This document shows, piece by piece, positions 41,581 to 51,253 of a DNA stretch of 64,000 nucleotides (positions within the stretch are counted from its first letter, which is position 1; the number at the start of each line of letters is the position of its first letter). The notes beneath the pieces are model-generated. The model ran no database searches. It saw only the letters and a program-made list of their open reading frames with translations, and had not been told where the DNA came from. Source of the stretch: Paractinoplanes brasiliensis. Its GTDB lineage: Bacteria; Actinomycetota; Actinomycetes; Mycobacteriales; Micromonosporaceae. Position numbers and translations under genes: made by a program. The DNA is taken from the NCBI RefSeq assembly GCF_004362215.1, contig NZ_SNWR01000002.1, positions 744,001 to 808,000 of the forward strand, given 5' to 3'.

Positions 41581-42914
41581 TCACAGCCATCCCGGGCCGG
41601 CGAGCCGAGTCTCACTTCGGCCGCAGGCGCGGAAGGCCAGCAGGCGCGCGGTCATCTCGTCAACCGGCGTGCCGGTCGTATCGGCGAGCGTCCCAGCGAG
41701 GTCCAGGATGAGGCCGTCGCCGATCAGCACGAGCCACACGCGCCAGGGGTCATCGCGGCGCGGCGGCGGCGTGTACGTCGGAGGTATGCCCCGGCCGAGC
41801 TTCCCAGCGGTGTCGGGCAGCCGGTGCTTCACGTCCAGATCGGGGAACCACGGCTCGAAGACCTGGATTTCCGCTCTGAACCCATAACCCGCCGCGTCGC
41901 GGTGCAGGCACCCGAGGCGGATCCGGAAGACGAGCTCCAACCCGAGGGAAGATCGAGACCGGGTGCCGAGACCTTGAAGTAAAACCCGTCCCCGGACTGG
42001 TGCCCTTTGAACATCTCGACGACCTGCTTGGTGAGGTAGAGCCCTCGCACGACTTGCGGCCCGACCGAATGCAGTCGGTCTGCCAGCTCTTCGCCGACCT
42101 TCCAGAGCGAGCTTTCCAGCCCACTCATTCCGACATCGACGAAGTGCCCGGTCAGCCGGTCGATTGGCACGACGACCCCTCGCGCTTTGCCAGGCTCCGG
42201 CTGCTCGTCGTTCTCCGCGCCGCCGACGCCGTCGGAGTGCCCGTTTGGACCCGGAGGCAACTCGATTGGAGAAATCGCGCCGACGACCTCGGAGTCGGGG
42301 GCAGGTCTGTCCTCTGGCGTGGCATCGACCGGGCGGGGCGGGGCGGGGGTATCCCGTTGCGCGGTCTCCGGCCGGTCGGTGGGCGCGCGACGCCTCGCGA
42401 CAACGGCGGGAGGGGACGGGAGACGGGTGGAGCGTGGCTGCGTGCCCACCTTTCCGGCCGCGCCGCGTAGCTCTTCCGACAGGTCTCCGTCCGAGGCTTG
42501 CGCCTCGGGCATCACGTCGCCCTCTTCGTTGCGGGGCGACGCGCGCTCGAGATCGATCTCGGTGTCTGTTTGGTGCTGGCTTGGGCGGAGGATGTCTGGG
42601 TGCTGGTGGTCGGCGGTGGCGGGTGGTGTGGGGGTGTCCGTTTGGTGCCGGCTCGGGCGGAGGATGTCTGGGCGTTGGTGGTCGGCGGTGGCGGGTGGTG
42701 TGGGGGTGTCCGTTTGCTCCCGGCTCGGGCGGAGGATGTGCAGGCGCTGGTAGTCGGCGACGGCTGGTGGTGTGAAGGCGTCCGGCTCATGACGGACGTA
42801 GCCGGTGTCGGCTCGCAGGTGGCGGAGCTCCGGGCGCTCTGGGTTCGCCCCAGGGACGGACGGGGGTCGCGAGGCTGTCTCCGGTGTGGTGGGCTGACGT
42901 GGGATCTCGAACAC
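41581..42914 (-). pseudogene. Pro/Thr-rich repeat protein split by a frameshift
   Basis: The minus frame from about GTG 42914 (ribosome site GGGAGGGGA; GTG 42959 is an alternative) runs to 41829. Near 41938 its sense moves to another frame that continues LELVFRIRLGCLHRDAAGYG ... and ends at 41581. The N-terminal half contains 2.6 copies of a 24-residue repeat (RPDILRPSRHQTDTPTPPAT, then ADHQ). The middle has MSGLESSLWKVGEELADRLH and VVRGLYLTKQVVEMFKGHQS. One base change would restore about 440 codons. No family is recognised. Confidence 0.5.
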
Positions 42915-42991
42915 CGGCACTCCCCTCCCGATCGGGACGCTCGTTTTCGAGCGTGACACATCGACACGGGGCCCGCCCAGCCTCCGATGTG

Positions 42992-43156
42992 TCAGTGCAG
43001 ACGTCCCTGTATGAGCGTTTCTCGTCCGTGCCCCAGCTCGTGCACGAACGCGTACCCGAATGCGCGCGAGCTGGCCACGGTCGACGCCAACTTCCGCTCG
43101 ACGGCCGTGGTGGCCCCGCAGACGTACGTCTGGGAGCCGGCCGCGAGCTGAATCAG
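42992..43156 (-). pseudogene. Fragment with HELGH metalloprotease-like motif
   Basis: The minus frame ending at TGA 42992 reads LIQLAAGSQTYVCGATTAVE, then ASSRAFGYAFVHELGHGRET. The HExxH motif is preceded by hydrophobic residues as in zincins. There is no start codon or upstream domain because the frame runs into the ECF41 gene in antisense register. It may be the tail of a lost gene. Confidence 0.3.
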
Positions 43157-44034
43157 CGGGTCAACGGCGTCGCGCTGCCCAGCCGGGACAGTTTGTGCGG
43201 GTTGCGCACGTAGTAGAGGGCCGTGATCCGGCCCTCCCGCACGTGCGCGGCCAGCACCCCGTCGAGCTCGCCGTCGAGGCTGATGACCAGGGCCGGGCTG
43301 CCGTTGACGGTGGCGGCGCCCACCGACAGGCGGTGCCCTTCCCTGCCGTAGCCGGCGCGCATGAGCCGGGCCACCTTGCCGGCGGTGACGATCGGGCGGG
43401 GCACGGCCTGTTTGAGACCGCCGCCGTCGGCGAGCAGGACGACGTCGGGGGCCAGCACGTCGAGCAGGCCCTGCAGGTCACCGGTTTCGAGGGCCTGACG
43501 GAACGAGTCGAGGGCGGCGCGGGTCTCGGCGGCGGTGACGGCCTCGCGCGGGCGGCGGGCGTCCACGTGCTTGCGGGCGCGATGGGCGATCTGGCGTACG
43601 GCGGCCGGGGTCTTCTCCACGGCGACGGCGATCTCGTCGTAGCCCAGGTCGAACGCCTCACGCAGCACGAACACCGCCCGCTCGGTCGGCGACAGCGTCT
43701 CCAGCACCAGCATGAGCGCCATCGACACGCTCTCGGCGAGTTCCACGTCCTCGGCCACGTCGGGCGTGGTCAGCAGCGGTTCGGGCAGCCACGATCCCAC
43801 GTACGCCTCCCGCCGGCGCTTCACCGTGCGCAAGCGGTTCAGCGACTGCCGGGTTGTGATGCGCACCAGGAACGCCCGGGGATCCCGTACGTCCCCGAGG
43901 TTGATCTTGGTCCACTGCAGCCACGTCTCCTGCAGCACGTCCTCGGCGTCGGCGGCCGAGCCGAGCATCTCGTACGCGACGGTGAACAGCAGATTCCGAT
44001 GCGCGACGAAGGTTTCGGTGTTCGCGTCGCTCAT
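43153..44034 (-). CDS. ECF41-family sigma factor (second copy)
   Basis: This 293-residue protein has region 2 (LLFTVAYEMLGSAADAEDVL), the linker motif WLPEP, and region 4 (LSPTERAVFVLREAFDLGYD onward). A C-terminal NTF2-like domain carries the canonical DGGGLK motif and ends NPHKLSRLG. It should respond through its fused domain and transcribe a neighbouring target. Its ATG overlaps the stop of a 30-codon upstream ORF (ATGA). The usual enzyme partner is missing. Confidence 0.92.
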   Translation of the reverse strand: MSDANTETFVAHRNLLFTVAYEMLGSAADAEDVLQETWLQWTKINLGDVRDPRAFLVRITTRQSLNRLRTVKRRREAYVGSWLPEPLLTTPDVAEDVELAESVSMALMLVLETLSPTERAVFVLREAFDLGYDEIAVAVEKTPAAVRQIAHRARKHVDARRPREAVTAAETRAALDSFRQALETGDLQGLLDVLAPDVVLLADGGGLKQAVPRPIVTAGKVARLMRAGYGREGHRLSVGAATVNGSPALVISLDGELDGVLAAHVREGRITALYYVRNPHKLSRLGSATPLTR

Positions 44035-44123
44035 GCCGGGAACCGTCCCCACGCGATGGCGGCACCGCCGGAAAAGGCAACCGTGGCGAGCAGTCCGGCC
44101 GCCACCCACAGTGCGATGTTCAT
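44031..44123 (-). CDS. 30-residue membrane peptide coupled to the ECF41 gene
   Basis: ATG 44123 with ribosome site GAGGAG encodes MNIALWVAAGLLATVAFSGG, then AAIAWGRFPA. It is a single hydrophobic helix whose stop overlaps the sigma start. The opening matches DoxX-family proteins, which are known neighbours of such sigma genes but about 120 residues long. This may be an internally deleted doxX gene or a genuine leader peptide. Confidence 0.5.
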   Translation of the reverse strand: MNIALWVAAGLLATVAFSGGAAIAWGRFPA

Positions 44124-44158
44124 CGAGGTCTCCTCACACTTTCCGGGTACGACCTCAC

Positions 44159-44185
44159 GTCACCGCCGGGCCTGCCGATGTGACA
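44159..44185 (-). promoter_or_regulatory. Candidate ECF41 promoter upstream of the small ORF
   Basis: The minus strand has the exact -35 TGTCACA at 44185-44179, about 56 bp before ATG 44123. The -10 is weaker: TGAC at 16 bp, or CGTG at 19 bp. It is consistent with the sigma driving its own operon through the partner promoter. The remaining gap to 44414 shows no gene. Confidence 0.45.
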
Positions 44186-44414
44186 CCTCATGGGGTGGCC
44201 GCCCGGCCGCCCAGCCTCACGAGGCCTGACAGCAATTGCCTGGGACACTTGCGGTTCCCGGGGTGTCCGGCGGATCTGCGGAATTGCATCCAGACATATT
44301 GCGGTCAATAAATCCATTTGCGGGTTCTCGCAGCGTATTACTCCGGCGCCCGGGCCCGGTGATTCGGACGTTCGGCGGTGCCGCGAGCCGGGGGAGCGGG
44401 CCTACTCTCGGCCC

Positions 44415-47400
44415 GTGCAGGTTGCCGTCCTGGGCCCGGCCCGTGCCACGCGCGCGGGTGAGCCGGTCGTGCTCGGCGCGCCCAAGCATCGCGCGCTGCT
44501 GGCCGCGCTCGCCCTGCACGCCGGGCGCCCGGTCACCGCCGACGCGCTCATCGACCTGCTCTGGGGGGACGACCCGCCACCGGCCGCCGCCGCGGCGCTG
44601 CAGACGTACGTCGCGCACCTGCGCAAGGCGCTCGAACCGGGCCGCGCCGCCCGCACCCCGCCCGAGATCCTGCTGACCACGCCGCAGGGCTACCGTCTGG
44701 ACGTCGCCGGCATCGACGCGATCGAGTTCGCCGCCGTCGTCGAGCGGACACACCGCGACCTGAACACCACCGCACCGCCCGACGAACGTCCCCCCGAGGA
44801 CCTGCAGCAGCTGCGCGCCACGCTCGACGCCGCCCTGGCGTTGTGGGCCGGCGCCCCGTACGCGGATCTGGGTGACAGCGACCCGGCCCGGGCCGAACGG
44901 GCGCGCCTGGAGGAGTTGCGCCTGGTCGCGTTGGAGGACCGCGCGCTCGTCCGGCTGGCGCTCGGCGAGCCCTCGGCCGTCGCCGCCGAACTGGCCGCGC
45001 TCGCCGCCGAGCACCCGCTGCGCGAGTCGATCTGCGCGCTGCGTGTCCGGGCCCACGCCCGCGCGGGACATCAGGGCCGCGCCCTTGAGCTGCTCCGCGA
45101 GATGCGCCGGCGCCTTGACGAGGAACTGGGCATCGAGCCCGGCCCGGCGCTGCGTGAGCTGGAGACGGCCGTCCCGCGGCAAGAGACCTTCCCCGTACGC
45201 CCGCAGCAGCCCCGCGACCCTCCGATGGCCGGCCGGGAAACCGAGTTGGCGCAGCTCAACCGCACCCTCGCGCACGCCGCCGCAACCGGGACCCCGGCCG
45301 TGGCCATGCTCGTCGGCGAGCCCGGCATCGGCAAGACCCGCCTGGCCGGAGCCGTCGTCGAGAACGCGACCGCCCGCGGGTTCGCCGTCGGCGTCGGACG
45401 CTGCTCCCAGGACGAAGGCGCCCCGCCGCTCTGGCCGTGGTCCGGCGTGCTCAGACAGCTGCGGGACACGGCGCTGGCCGAAAGGCTGATCACCGGAACC
45501 TGGGACAACCAGTTCGCGCTCTGGCACGAGGTCACCGCGGCCCTGACCGGCGCCGCGGAGCGCCGGCCGTTGCTGATCGTCCTCGACGACCTGCACTGGG
45601 CCGACCCGTCCACGCTCAAGCTCCTGCGCCACCTGATCGCCACCGCCACCGGCCGCCTCGCGATCCTCACCACCCGGCGCTCCCACCCCGAGCCGGCGGG
45701 CGCGCTCGGCGAGGTCCTCGAGGCACTGGCCCGCCACGGCGCCACCCGCATCGACCTCGAGGGCCTGGCCGAGCCCGACGTGCGGGCGCTGGTCCGATCG
45801 ATCACCGGCCGCGACGCCGGCCACGACGAGGCCGCGCGGCTGCGGGATCGCACCGGCGGCAACGCCTTCCTGCTGACCGAACTCGTCAAGCTGGACACAC
45901 CGGTCGGCGACAGCGGCCCGCGCGACCCGCTCCGCGGCGGCGTGGTTCCGGCCGCCGTCGCCGATGTCGTCGCCGCCCGCACGGCCAAGCTGCCCGAACC
46001 GGCCCGGGACCTGCTGCGCCTCGCCGCGGTGATCGGCCGCGACTTCGACCTCGACCTGCTCGCGGCGGTCACCGGCGAGTCCGCCGACGACGTGCTCGAC
46101 CGGCTCGAACCCGCCCTGTCCGAGGGGCTGGTGACCGAGGCCGGGCCCGAGGAGTTCCGGTTCTCCCACGCGCTGGTCCGCGACGCCGTGCACGACGGCA
46201 TCCCGGCCACCCGGCGGGCCCGCCGCCACGCGTCGGTCGCCGCGCGGGTCACCGACCCGGCCCGCGCCGCCCGGCACTGGCTCGCCGCCGGCCCCAGGCA
46301 TGCCCGCGACGCGTGGCAGGCCTGCGTGGCGGCGGCCCGCAAAGCGACCGCGGTGCACGCCTGGGACGAGGCGGCCGCCCTGCTCGCCACCGCGATCGAC
46401 ACGCAGGGCAACGATCCCGCGGTGACGGCAAGCGAGCGCTACGCCGTGCTGATGGACCGTGTGGTGGCGTGCCGGCAGGGCGGTGACCTCGACGGCCTCG
46501 ACGCGGCGCAGGTCGCCGCCGTGGAGGTGGCGGCCGGGACGGGCGATGTGCGGGCCGAGGCCCGGGCGGCGATCGCAGCCGTCGACGGCGCGGTCTGGCT
46601 CCCGCGCCCGCACCCGACGGTGCATCCGACCCTGCCCACGACCCTGCGCGGCGTGCTGCGCAAGCTGCCGGCCGCCGACTCCGAGCTGCGCTGTCAGGTC
46701 ATGCTCGCCCTCGCGGTCGAGCTGTACTTCGCCGACGCGCCCGCCGAGCGCCGCGCGCTGGTCGAACAGGGCCTCGCGATGGCCCGGCGGCTGGCCGACC
46801 CGGGCCTGCTCGACTGGTCGTGCACGGTCGCGTGGCTCGCGATCTGGCGGCCGTCCACCGCCGAGGAACGCTGGGCCCTCGCGCAGGAGGCCCTGACCGC
46901 CGCGACCCGCAGCGGCAACCGGATCCGTGAGGTCACCGTGCGTACGCTGGTGGCGATCAGCGCGCAGGAAACCGGCCGCATCGCCGAGATGGACGAGGAG
47001 ATCGCCCGTGCCCGCGCCGACGCCGAGCGGTACCGGCTCGCCACGCCGCTGGTCGCGCTGGGCTGGCTCGAGATGCCGTGGCTGGCGCTGCGCGGCCGGT
47101 TTGCCGACGCCGAGAAGCTGTTCGCCGAGACCAACGACCTCATGTCCCGCACGTCGATGCCGCAGGCCGTGGAGAGCGCGGCCGGCTCGGCGCTGATGCT
47201 CCGCATGATCCGCGGTGACAACAGCGCCGAGATGGCCCGGCAACTGCAGGCGCTCGCCCCGCACAGCCGCCTGCCGCTGGACTCCAGCATCGTGATGCTG
47301 TTGCTGCGCGCCGGGCTCGCCGACGAGGCCCGCGCGTGGCACGCGGCCCACGGGCTCGACATCGATCACCCCGAGGACTGGTACACGCTGGTCAACCTGT

Positions 47401-47678
47401 GCCAGGCGGCCGAGGCCAGCGCCGGACTCGGTGATCTGGTGCTGGCCGCGAAGATCTATCACAGGCTTTCCCCGTACGCGGGGAGGCCGTGCTCGGCCGG
47501 CGGCGCGGTCGGGCAGCCGCCCGTCGACGCGTACCTGTCGATCGCGGCCGCCGCGGCGGGTGAACGGGAGCGGGCCGTCCGCCACGCACGGGACGCGCTC
47601 GCGCTGTGCGACCAGTGGCGCCTCCCGCTCGTGGCCGAGTGGATCAGGCGTACCGGAAAGCTGTTGTCTCTCGCCTGA
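44415..47678 (+). CDS. AfsR/SARP-type regulator with AAA ATPase and helical repeat domain
   Basis: This 1,087-residue protein has an OmpR-like winged helix (VAVLGPARATRAGEPVVLGA, LLWGDDPPPAAAAALQTYVA) and a BTAD domain (VALEDRALVRLALGEPSAVA through GIEPGPALRELE). An NTPase domain follows with Walker A VGEPGIGKTRLAG and Walker B LLIVLDDLHWAD, then about 450 residues of helical repeats. Such proteins activate secondary-metabolite or developmental genes. No biosynthetic cluster is adjacent. GTG 44415 gives the SARP start, and it overlaps the convergent hemerythrin gene by 35 bp. Confidence 0.92.
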   Translation: MQVAVLGPARATRAGEPVVLGAPKHRALLAALALHAGRPVTADALIDLLWGDDPPPAAAAALQTYVAHLRKALEPGRAARTPPEILLTTPQGYRLDVAGIDAIEFAAVVERTHRDLNTTAPPDERPPEDLQQLRATLDAALALWAGAPYADLGDSDPARAERARLEELRLVALEDRALVRLALGEPSAVAAELAALAAEHPLRESICALRVRAHARAGHQGRALELLREMRRRLDEELGIEPGPALRELETAVPRQETFPVRPQQPRDPPMAGRETELAQLNRTLAHAAATGTPAVAMLVGEPGIGKTRLAGAVVENATARGFAVGVGRCSQDEGAPPLWPWSGVLRQLRDTALAERLITGTWDNQFALWHEVTAALTGAAERRPLLIVLDDLHWADPSTLKLLRHLIATATGRLAILTTRRSHPEPAGALGEVLEALARHGATRIDLEGLAEPDVRALVRSITGRDAGHDEAARLRDRTGGNAFLLTELVKLDTPVGDSGPRDPLRGGVVPAAVADVVAARTAKLPEPARDLLRLAAVIGRDFDLDLLAAVTGESADDVLDRLEPALSEGLVTEAGPEEFRFSHALVRDAVHDGIPATRRARRHASVAARVTDPARAARHWLAAGPRHARDAWQACVAAARKATAVHAWDEAAALLATAIDTQGNDPAVTASERYAVLMDRVVACRQGGDLDGLDAAQVAAVEVAAGTGDVRAEARAAIAAVDGAVWLPRPHPTVHPTLPTTLRGVLRKLPAADSELRCQVMLALAVELYFADAPAERRALVEQGLAMARRLADPGLLDWSCTVAWLAIWRPSTAEERWALAQEALTAATRSGNRIREVTVRTLVAISAQETGRIAEMDEEIARARADAERYRLATPLVALGWLEMPWLALRGRFADAEKLFAETNDLMSRTSMPQAVESAAGSALMLRMIRGDNSAEMARQLQALAPHSRLPLDSSIVMLLLRAGLADEARAWHAAHGLDIDHPEDWYTLVNLCQAAEASAGLGDLVLAAKIYHRLSPYAGRPCSAGGAVGQPPVDAYLSIAAAAAGERERAVRHARDALALCDQWRLPLVAEWIRRTGKLLSLA

Positions 47679-48342
47679 GGAAGCCGCCGCGCGTCAGCCG
47701 CCACAGCACGGCCAGCACCGGACCGGCCATCTTGAGCAGCCGCTTCCGGGCGTCGGCGGGCAGCTCGTGCATCACCCACGGCACCGCGGCCATCGACTCC
47801 CGGAACGAGTACGCGCCCTTCGCGCTCTTCTCCTCCACGACCTGCCACTCGTCGGCGGTGAGGTGCTTCTGCACGAGCACGAGCGCCTCGGTCTCCTCGT
47901 GCGCCAGATGCGCGTTCAGCCGCTCGCCCGCCGCCACGATCCTGATCTCCAACGACCGCCGTACGTCCTCGTCGGGCCGGGCGGCCAGCGTCGCGAACCC
48001 GGACCCGCACGCCTCGAGCAGCGGGTCGATCTCGCCGTGCTCGGCCTCCATCGCCTCGAGCGTCGCGCGGCCCGAAGGGTCGACCCGGCCGAGCAGCACC
48101 GGCCAGATCGCCGCGTCCTCGATGGTGTGATGGTGGTGCAGGAACGTGCCGAACATCCGCCAACGCCGGTCGAGGGCACGCCACACCCGCGTCTCGTGCG
48201 CCGGGGTGGCGGTCACCGCGGCCGCGAACCGGCGCAGATCCCGCCGGAACGCGTGATGGATCAGGAACATCCCGGTCAGATCGTTCGGCCCGTCCGGCGC
48301 CGCGGCCTGTCCCGGAAGCATCAGCTGCTCAGTCGTCGTCAT
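47644..48342 (-). CDS. Hemerythrin-like (HHE) domain protein
   Basis: This 232-residue helical protein has iron-ligand-type residues: IHHAFRRDL, FLHHHHTIEDAAIWP, EAEHGEIDPLL and HLAHEETEAL. These match the HHE cation-binding pattern. It may bind O2/NO or iron, or sense redox state. A C-terminal segment of about 60 residues (VPWVMHELPADARKRLLKMA onward) is common in actinomycete members. It is divergent from the PPOX-type protein. Confidence 0.88.
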   Translation of the reverse strand: MTTTEQLMLPGQAAAPDGPNDLTGMFLIHHAFRRDLRRFAAAVTATPAHETRVWRALDRRWRMFGTFLHHHHTIEDAAIWPVLLGRVDPSGRATLEAMEAEHGEIDPLLEACGSGFATLAARPDEDVRRSLEIRIVAAGERLNAHLAHEETEALVLVQKHLTADEWQVVEEKSAKGAYSFRESMAAVPWVMHELPADARKRLLKMAGPVLAVLWRLTRGGFLRRETTAFRYA

Positions 48343-48428
48343 GCCCCGCAGCGTGCGCGCGCCCGCTTGAGCGCGGCTGAAGGCCTTTCTTCAGCCGGCC
48401 ACAAGACGCCCACCGGACGCTGCCTGTC

Positions 48429-49343
48429 ATGGACTCACTCATCGACGCCTACCGCACCTGCGAACTGCTGACCGTGGGGCGCGACGGCACCCCCGTGGCG
48501 TGGCCGACGGTCGGCATCCGGCGCGCCGACGGCACGTTCCTGATCAGCACGTCGATCGGCCTGCCGCAGAAGGCCCTCAACATCCGCCGCGACAACCGGG
48601 TCGCCGTGCTGTTCTCCGACCCGACCGGCAGCGGCCTGGACGAGCCTTCGCAGGTCTTGCTCCAGGGGACCGCCACCTGCCCCGACGAGGTCGTCACCGC
48701 GCCCGGCCCGTGGGCCGACCTGTGGCTGCGGATCCGCCGGGTGCAGCCCTCGTCCGCCTACCACCGCGTGCCCGGCCTGCGCCGACTGATGGACTGGTAC
48801 TACATGCGCCTGCTGATCACGATCACTCCCGGCGAGGTCACGACGTTCCCGGCCTACCGCCCGGCTCCGCCGCCCCCGCGGTCCGGGGACACTTCCTTCC
48901 CAGCCGTACGCCGGATGTCCGCCTTCGGAGGCGCGGTGCTCAGCGCGTACGACGTTTCCGGAGCCCCCGCCATGCGCCGCGTCCACCCGTCCGCGGTCGA
49001 CGGCAGATTCGTCCTCGACGCCGTCGACGGGCTCGTCGCCGGCCGGGCGAGCCTGCTGTGGCACAGTCACGACGCCAAGCTGGACGCTCTGCGGGCTTTC
49101 GTGGTGACCGGAACGCTGACCCCCTCGAGCGGCGCGTGGGTTCTGAACCCGGAACGCTACATCTCCACGGCCGACAGGATGACGCCGTTGACCATGCTCC
49201 GGACGATCCTGGGTCTACGGAAAACGGCGGCCCGCTATCTGGCCAAGCGGAACTTGCCCCGCCCGGCGGTTCCGTGGTCGGAGTACCGCTCGGCAGAACG
49301 CACAGCCGGCCCGGCATCGTTGGCCGGCACGCGAAACCGTTGA
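48429..49343 (+). CDS. Pyridoxamine-phosphate-oxidase-like FMN-binding protein
   Basis: This 304-residue protein has an N-terminal split-barrel (LLTVGRDGTPVAWPTVGIRR, LNIRRDNRVAVLFSDPTGSG, VLLQGTATC). A second partial barrel-like domain follows (DGRFVLDAVDGLVAGRASLL, LRAFVVTGTL). PPOX-class proteins bind FMN, F420 or haem. The substrate is unknown. It is divergent from the hemerythrin gene, and the two may share a redox role. Confidence 0.8.
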   Translation: MDSLIDAYRTCELLTVGRDGTPVAWPTVGIRRADGTFLISTSIGLPQKALNIRRDNRVAVLFSDPTGSGLDEPSQVLLQGTATCPDEVVTAPGPWADLWLRIRRVQPSSAYHRVPGLRRLMDWYYMRLLITITPGEVTTFPAYRPAPPPPRSGDTSFPAVRRMSAFGGAVLSAYDVSGAPAMRRVHPSAVDGRFVLDAVDGLVAGRASLLWHSHDAKLDALRAFVVTGTLTPSSGAWVLNPERYISTADRMTPLTMLRTILGLRKTAARYLAKRNLPRPAVPWSEYRSAERTAGPASLAGTRNR

Positions 49344-49444
49344 TCCGTCTGCGGCTGCGTCTCCCCGCTCGGCGCGGTTCCGCAACATCGCAGGTCGTTG
49401 CCGCGCGGCACCATTTTCGATCCTTCTTGGGTACCGTTTGCCGG

Positions 49445-49996
49445 GTGCCGATTCTGTCCACCTTCGCGCACGCCGAATTGCCGAGCGCTTTCTCCTGGCA
49501 AGCGGTCGCGTACATGCGCCAGATCTGGCCGTCACTGTTCACCGGCGGGCTGACCTGGCTACGCGAGCCGTACCCGGCGGATCTCACCACGTTCCACGTC
49601 GTGATCCACCAGGACGAGGTGCTCGTGTCCTACGCCGCTGTGATCAGGGTGACCGTTTCGCACGACGGCACGGACTACGCGATCGACGGCGTGGGCAATG
49701 TGCTGACCGCGACGCCGTACCGCGGGCGGGGATACGGCCGGCGGGTGGTGGAGCGGGTCAACGAGTGGCTGGACGGCAGTGACGCGGACGCTGCCGCGTT
49801 GTTCTGCGCGCCCGATCTGGAATCGTTCTACGCGCGAGCAGGCTGGCTGCCGTGCCCCGGCGGCACCCGGGTCGTCACCGGCTCGGAGAGCTGGCCGTAC
49901 AACGGGCTCCGGATGATGCGTCTGCTGTCGCCCCGTGGCCGGGCGGCGGCGAAGAGCCTGCTCACGACCACGATGTCCGTCAGCTGGGCCTGGTAG
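49445..49996 (+). CDS. GNAT-family acetyltransferase
   Basis: This 183-residue protein from GTG 49445 has the acetyl-CoA pyrophosphate loop TPYRGRGYGRRVVERV (R-G-x-G-x-G/R type) and a late strand LFCAPDLESFYARAGWLPCP. The N-terminal half is consistent with a GNAT substrate arm. It may acetylate a small amine; aminoglycoside N-acetyltransferase-like enzymes have similar layouts. It is monocistronic. Confidence 0.82.
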   Translation: MPILSTFAHAELPSAFSWQAVAYMRQIWPSLFTGGLTWLREPYPADLTTFHVVIHQDEVLVSYAAVIRVTVSHDGTDYAIDGVGNVLTATPYRGRGYGRRVVERVNEWLDGSDADAAALFCAPDLESFYARAGWLPCPGGTRVVTGSESWPYNGLRMMRLLSPRGRAAAKSLLTTTMSVSWAW

Positions 49997-50490
49997 CCCC
50001 GCCTGCTTCGCAGGTTGGCGATCGTGATCCGGCGACGTTGGCAGACGCGCCAGCAACAGGTGACCGTCCGTCGGTGTGCCGGGGGAGCGAGCGACGACGC
50101 CGGCGTGGCGGATTCGGTGGTCAAGGGTGGAGACCACCGCACGACGGCGCCGTCGCAGCGCGGGATTTGCCGGCCGGCGCCCGGCGGGGACGACGCCGGC
50201 ACCGGGACCTTGCGGAGCCCGGCTCGGCGGATTTTCAGGTCCGTCGATGGCACTAATACTGTTGCGGCGGTGCTGCGATGTCAACAACTTCCGGAAAGTT
50301 CGCGGTAACTGCTTGGTGTACAGGTGAGCTTACTGGCTGTTCAGGGGGGTCGTTCTCCTGCGAAAACCTGCAAACGGACAGGTCTTCGTAGGCGAAACCG
50401 GTCAGGACCTCCTGGAAGTTTCGGTGAATGGTCGGACGTTTCCGGGGCGGGGATCTGATCGTGGGAGGGCACCGATAGGATTTCGGCACC
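49997..50490. other. 494-bp intergenic region, no gene seen
   Basis: No convincing gene on either strand. CGGTGGTC (50115-50122), a 9-base loop and GACCACCG (50132-50139) form an 8-bp hairpin that may end transcription of the GNAT gene. The part near 50280-50430 is slightly more AT-rich and may hold the promoter of the next gene. Confidence 0.5.
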
Positions 50491-51231
50491 ATGTTCGGAA
50501 TGCCGCTGCTGGAACAGCATGTCCGTCCCGACTTCCGCAAAGCGGTGGTGTTCGGGTTCATCGCGCTGGCCGCGCTGGTCGTCGGCAGCCAGGTCGGCGA
50601 CATCGACTCGTCCGTGCTGCGCGATCGGCTGATGGCGTACGGGTGTGCGGTGGTGGTCGCGGTGGCTGGCATCCTCGCCAGCCGCACGGCCGCCCGCGAG
50701 GTGCACCGGATCACTCAGGCGCGCGCCGGGGTCTCGGCCGCCACGCCGCTCCGCCTGCTCACGCTGCTCGGCGGCTACCTGGTCACCGTGTTCGCCGTGT
50801 GCGACCTGCTCGGCGTCGGCCTGCAACACCTGCTGGTCGGCGGCGCGGTCACCGGGGTCATCCTCGGCCTGGCCGCGCAGCCGGTGCTGGGCAACCTCTT
50901 CGCCGGTCTCGTGCTGCTCTTCGCGCGTCCGTACATTCCCGGGCAACACGTCCGGGTCCTCTCCGGCGCCATCGGCGGGCCGCACTACGGCACGATCATC
51001 TCGGCCGGGCTGCTCTACACGGTTCTCGATACCGCTGAGGGCCCGCTGAACATTCCGAATTCGGCGCTGCTGGCCTCCGCGGTCGGCCCGTCCGAGGGCG
51101 AACCCGACGACAATCCGGCCGACCCGGGGGATGCCTTGCCGCCGTCCGACCACGACGCCGCAGCCTTGGCCACCGCGACGGCGATCGCGGAAACGGCCGA
51201 CGACGCGGAGCGCAAGAACAACGGGGATTGA
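50491..51231 (+). CDS. MscS-like small-conductance mechanosensitive channel protein
   Basis: This 246-residue protein has three or four transmembrane helices. The pore helix VGGAVTGVILGLAAQPVLGN is followed by LFAGLVLLFARPYIPGQHVR, the MscS hallmark, and a short beta domain (GTIISAGLLYTVLDTAEGPL, then NIPNSALL). The C-terminal tail is acidic and disordered. It should open on membrane tension to release solutes. It probably forms an operon with the next small genes. Confidence 0.9.
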   Translation: MFGMPLLEQHVRPDFRKAVVFGFIALAALVVGSQVGDIDSSVLRDRLMAYGCAVVVAVAGILASRTAAREVHRITQARAGVSAATPLRLLTLLGGYLVTVFAVCDLLGVGLQHLLVGGAVTGVILGLAAQPVLGNLFAGLVLLFARPYIPGQHVRVLSGAIGGPHYGTIISAGLLYTVLDTAEGPLNIPNSALLASAVGPSEGEPDDNPADPGDALPPSDHDAAALATATAIAETADDAERKNNGD

Positions 51232-51253
51232 TCCGGCCGGGCATGCTTGACGT

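Noticed and set aside
42937..42954. ACGCTCG-TTTT-CGAGCGT hairpin as a terminator
   Set aside because: It overlaps the possible N-terminus of the minus-strand repeat protein and follows no intact gene on either strand; its role is unclear.
44217..47585. 1,122-codon minus-strand open frame
   Set aside because: It is the antisense shadow of the SARP regulator, with no recognisable domain despite its length.
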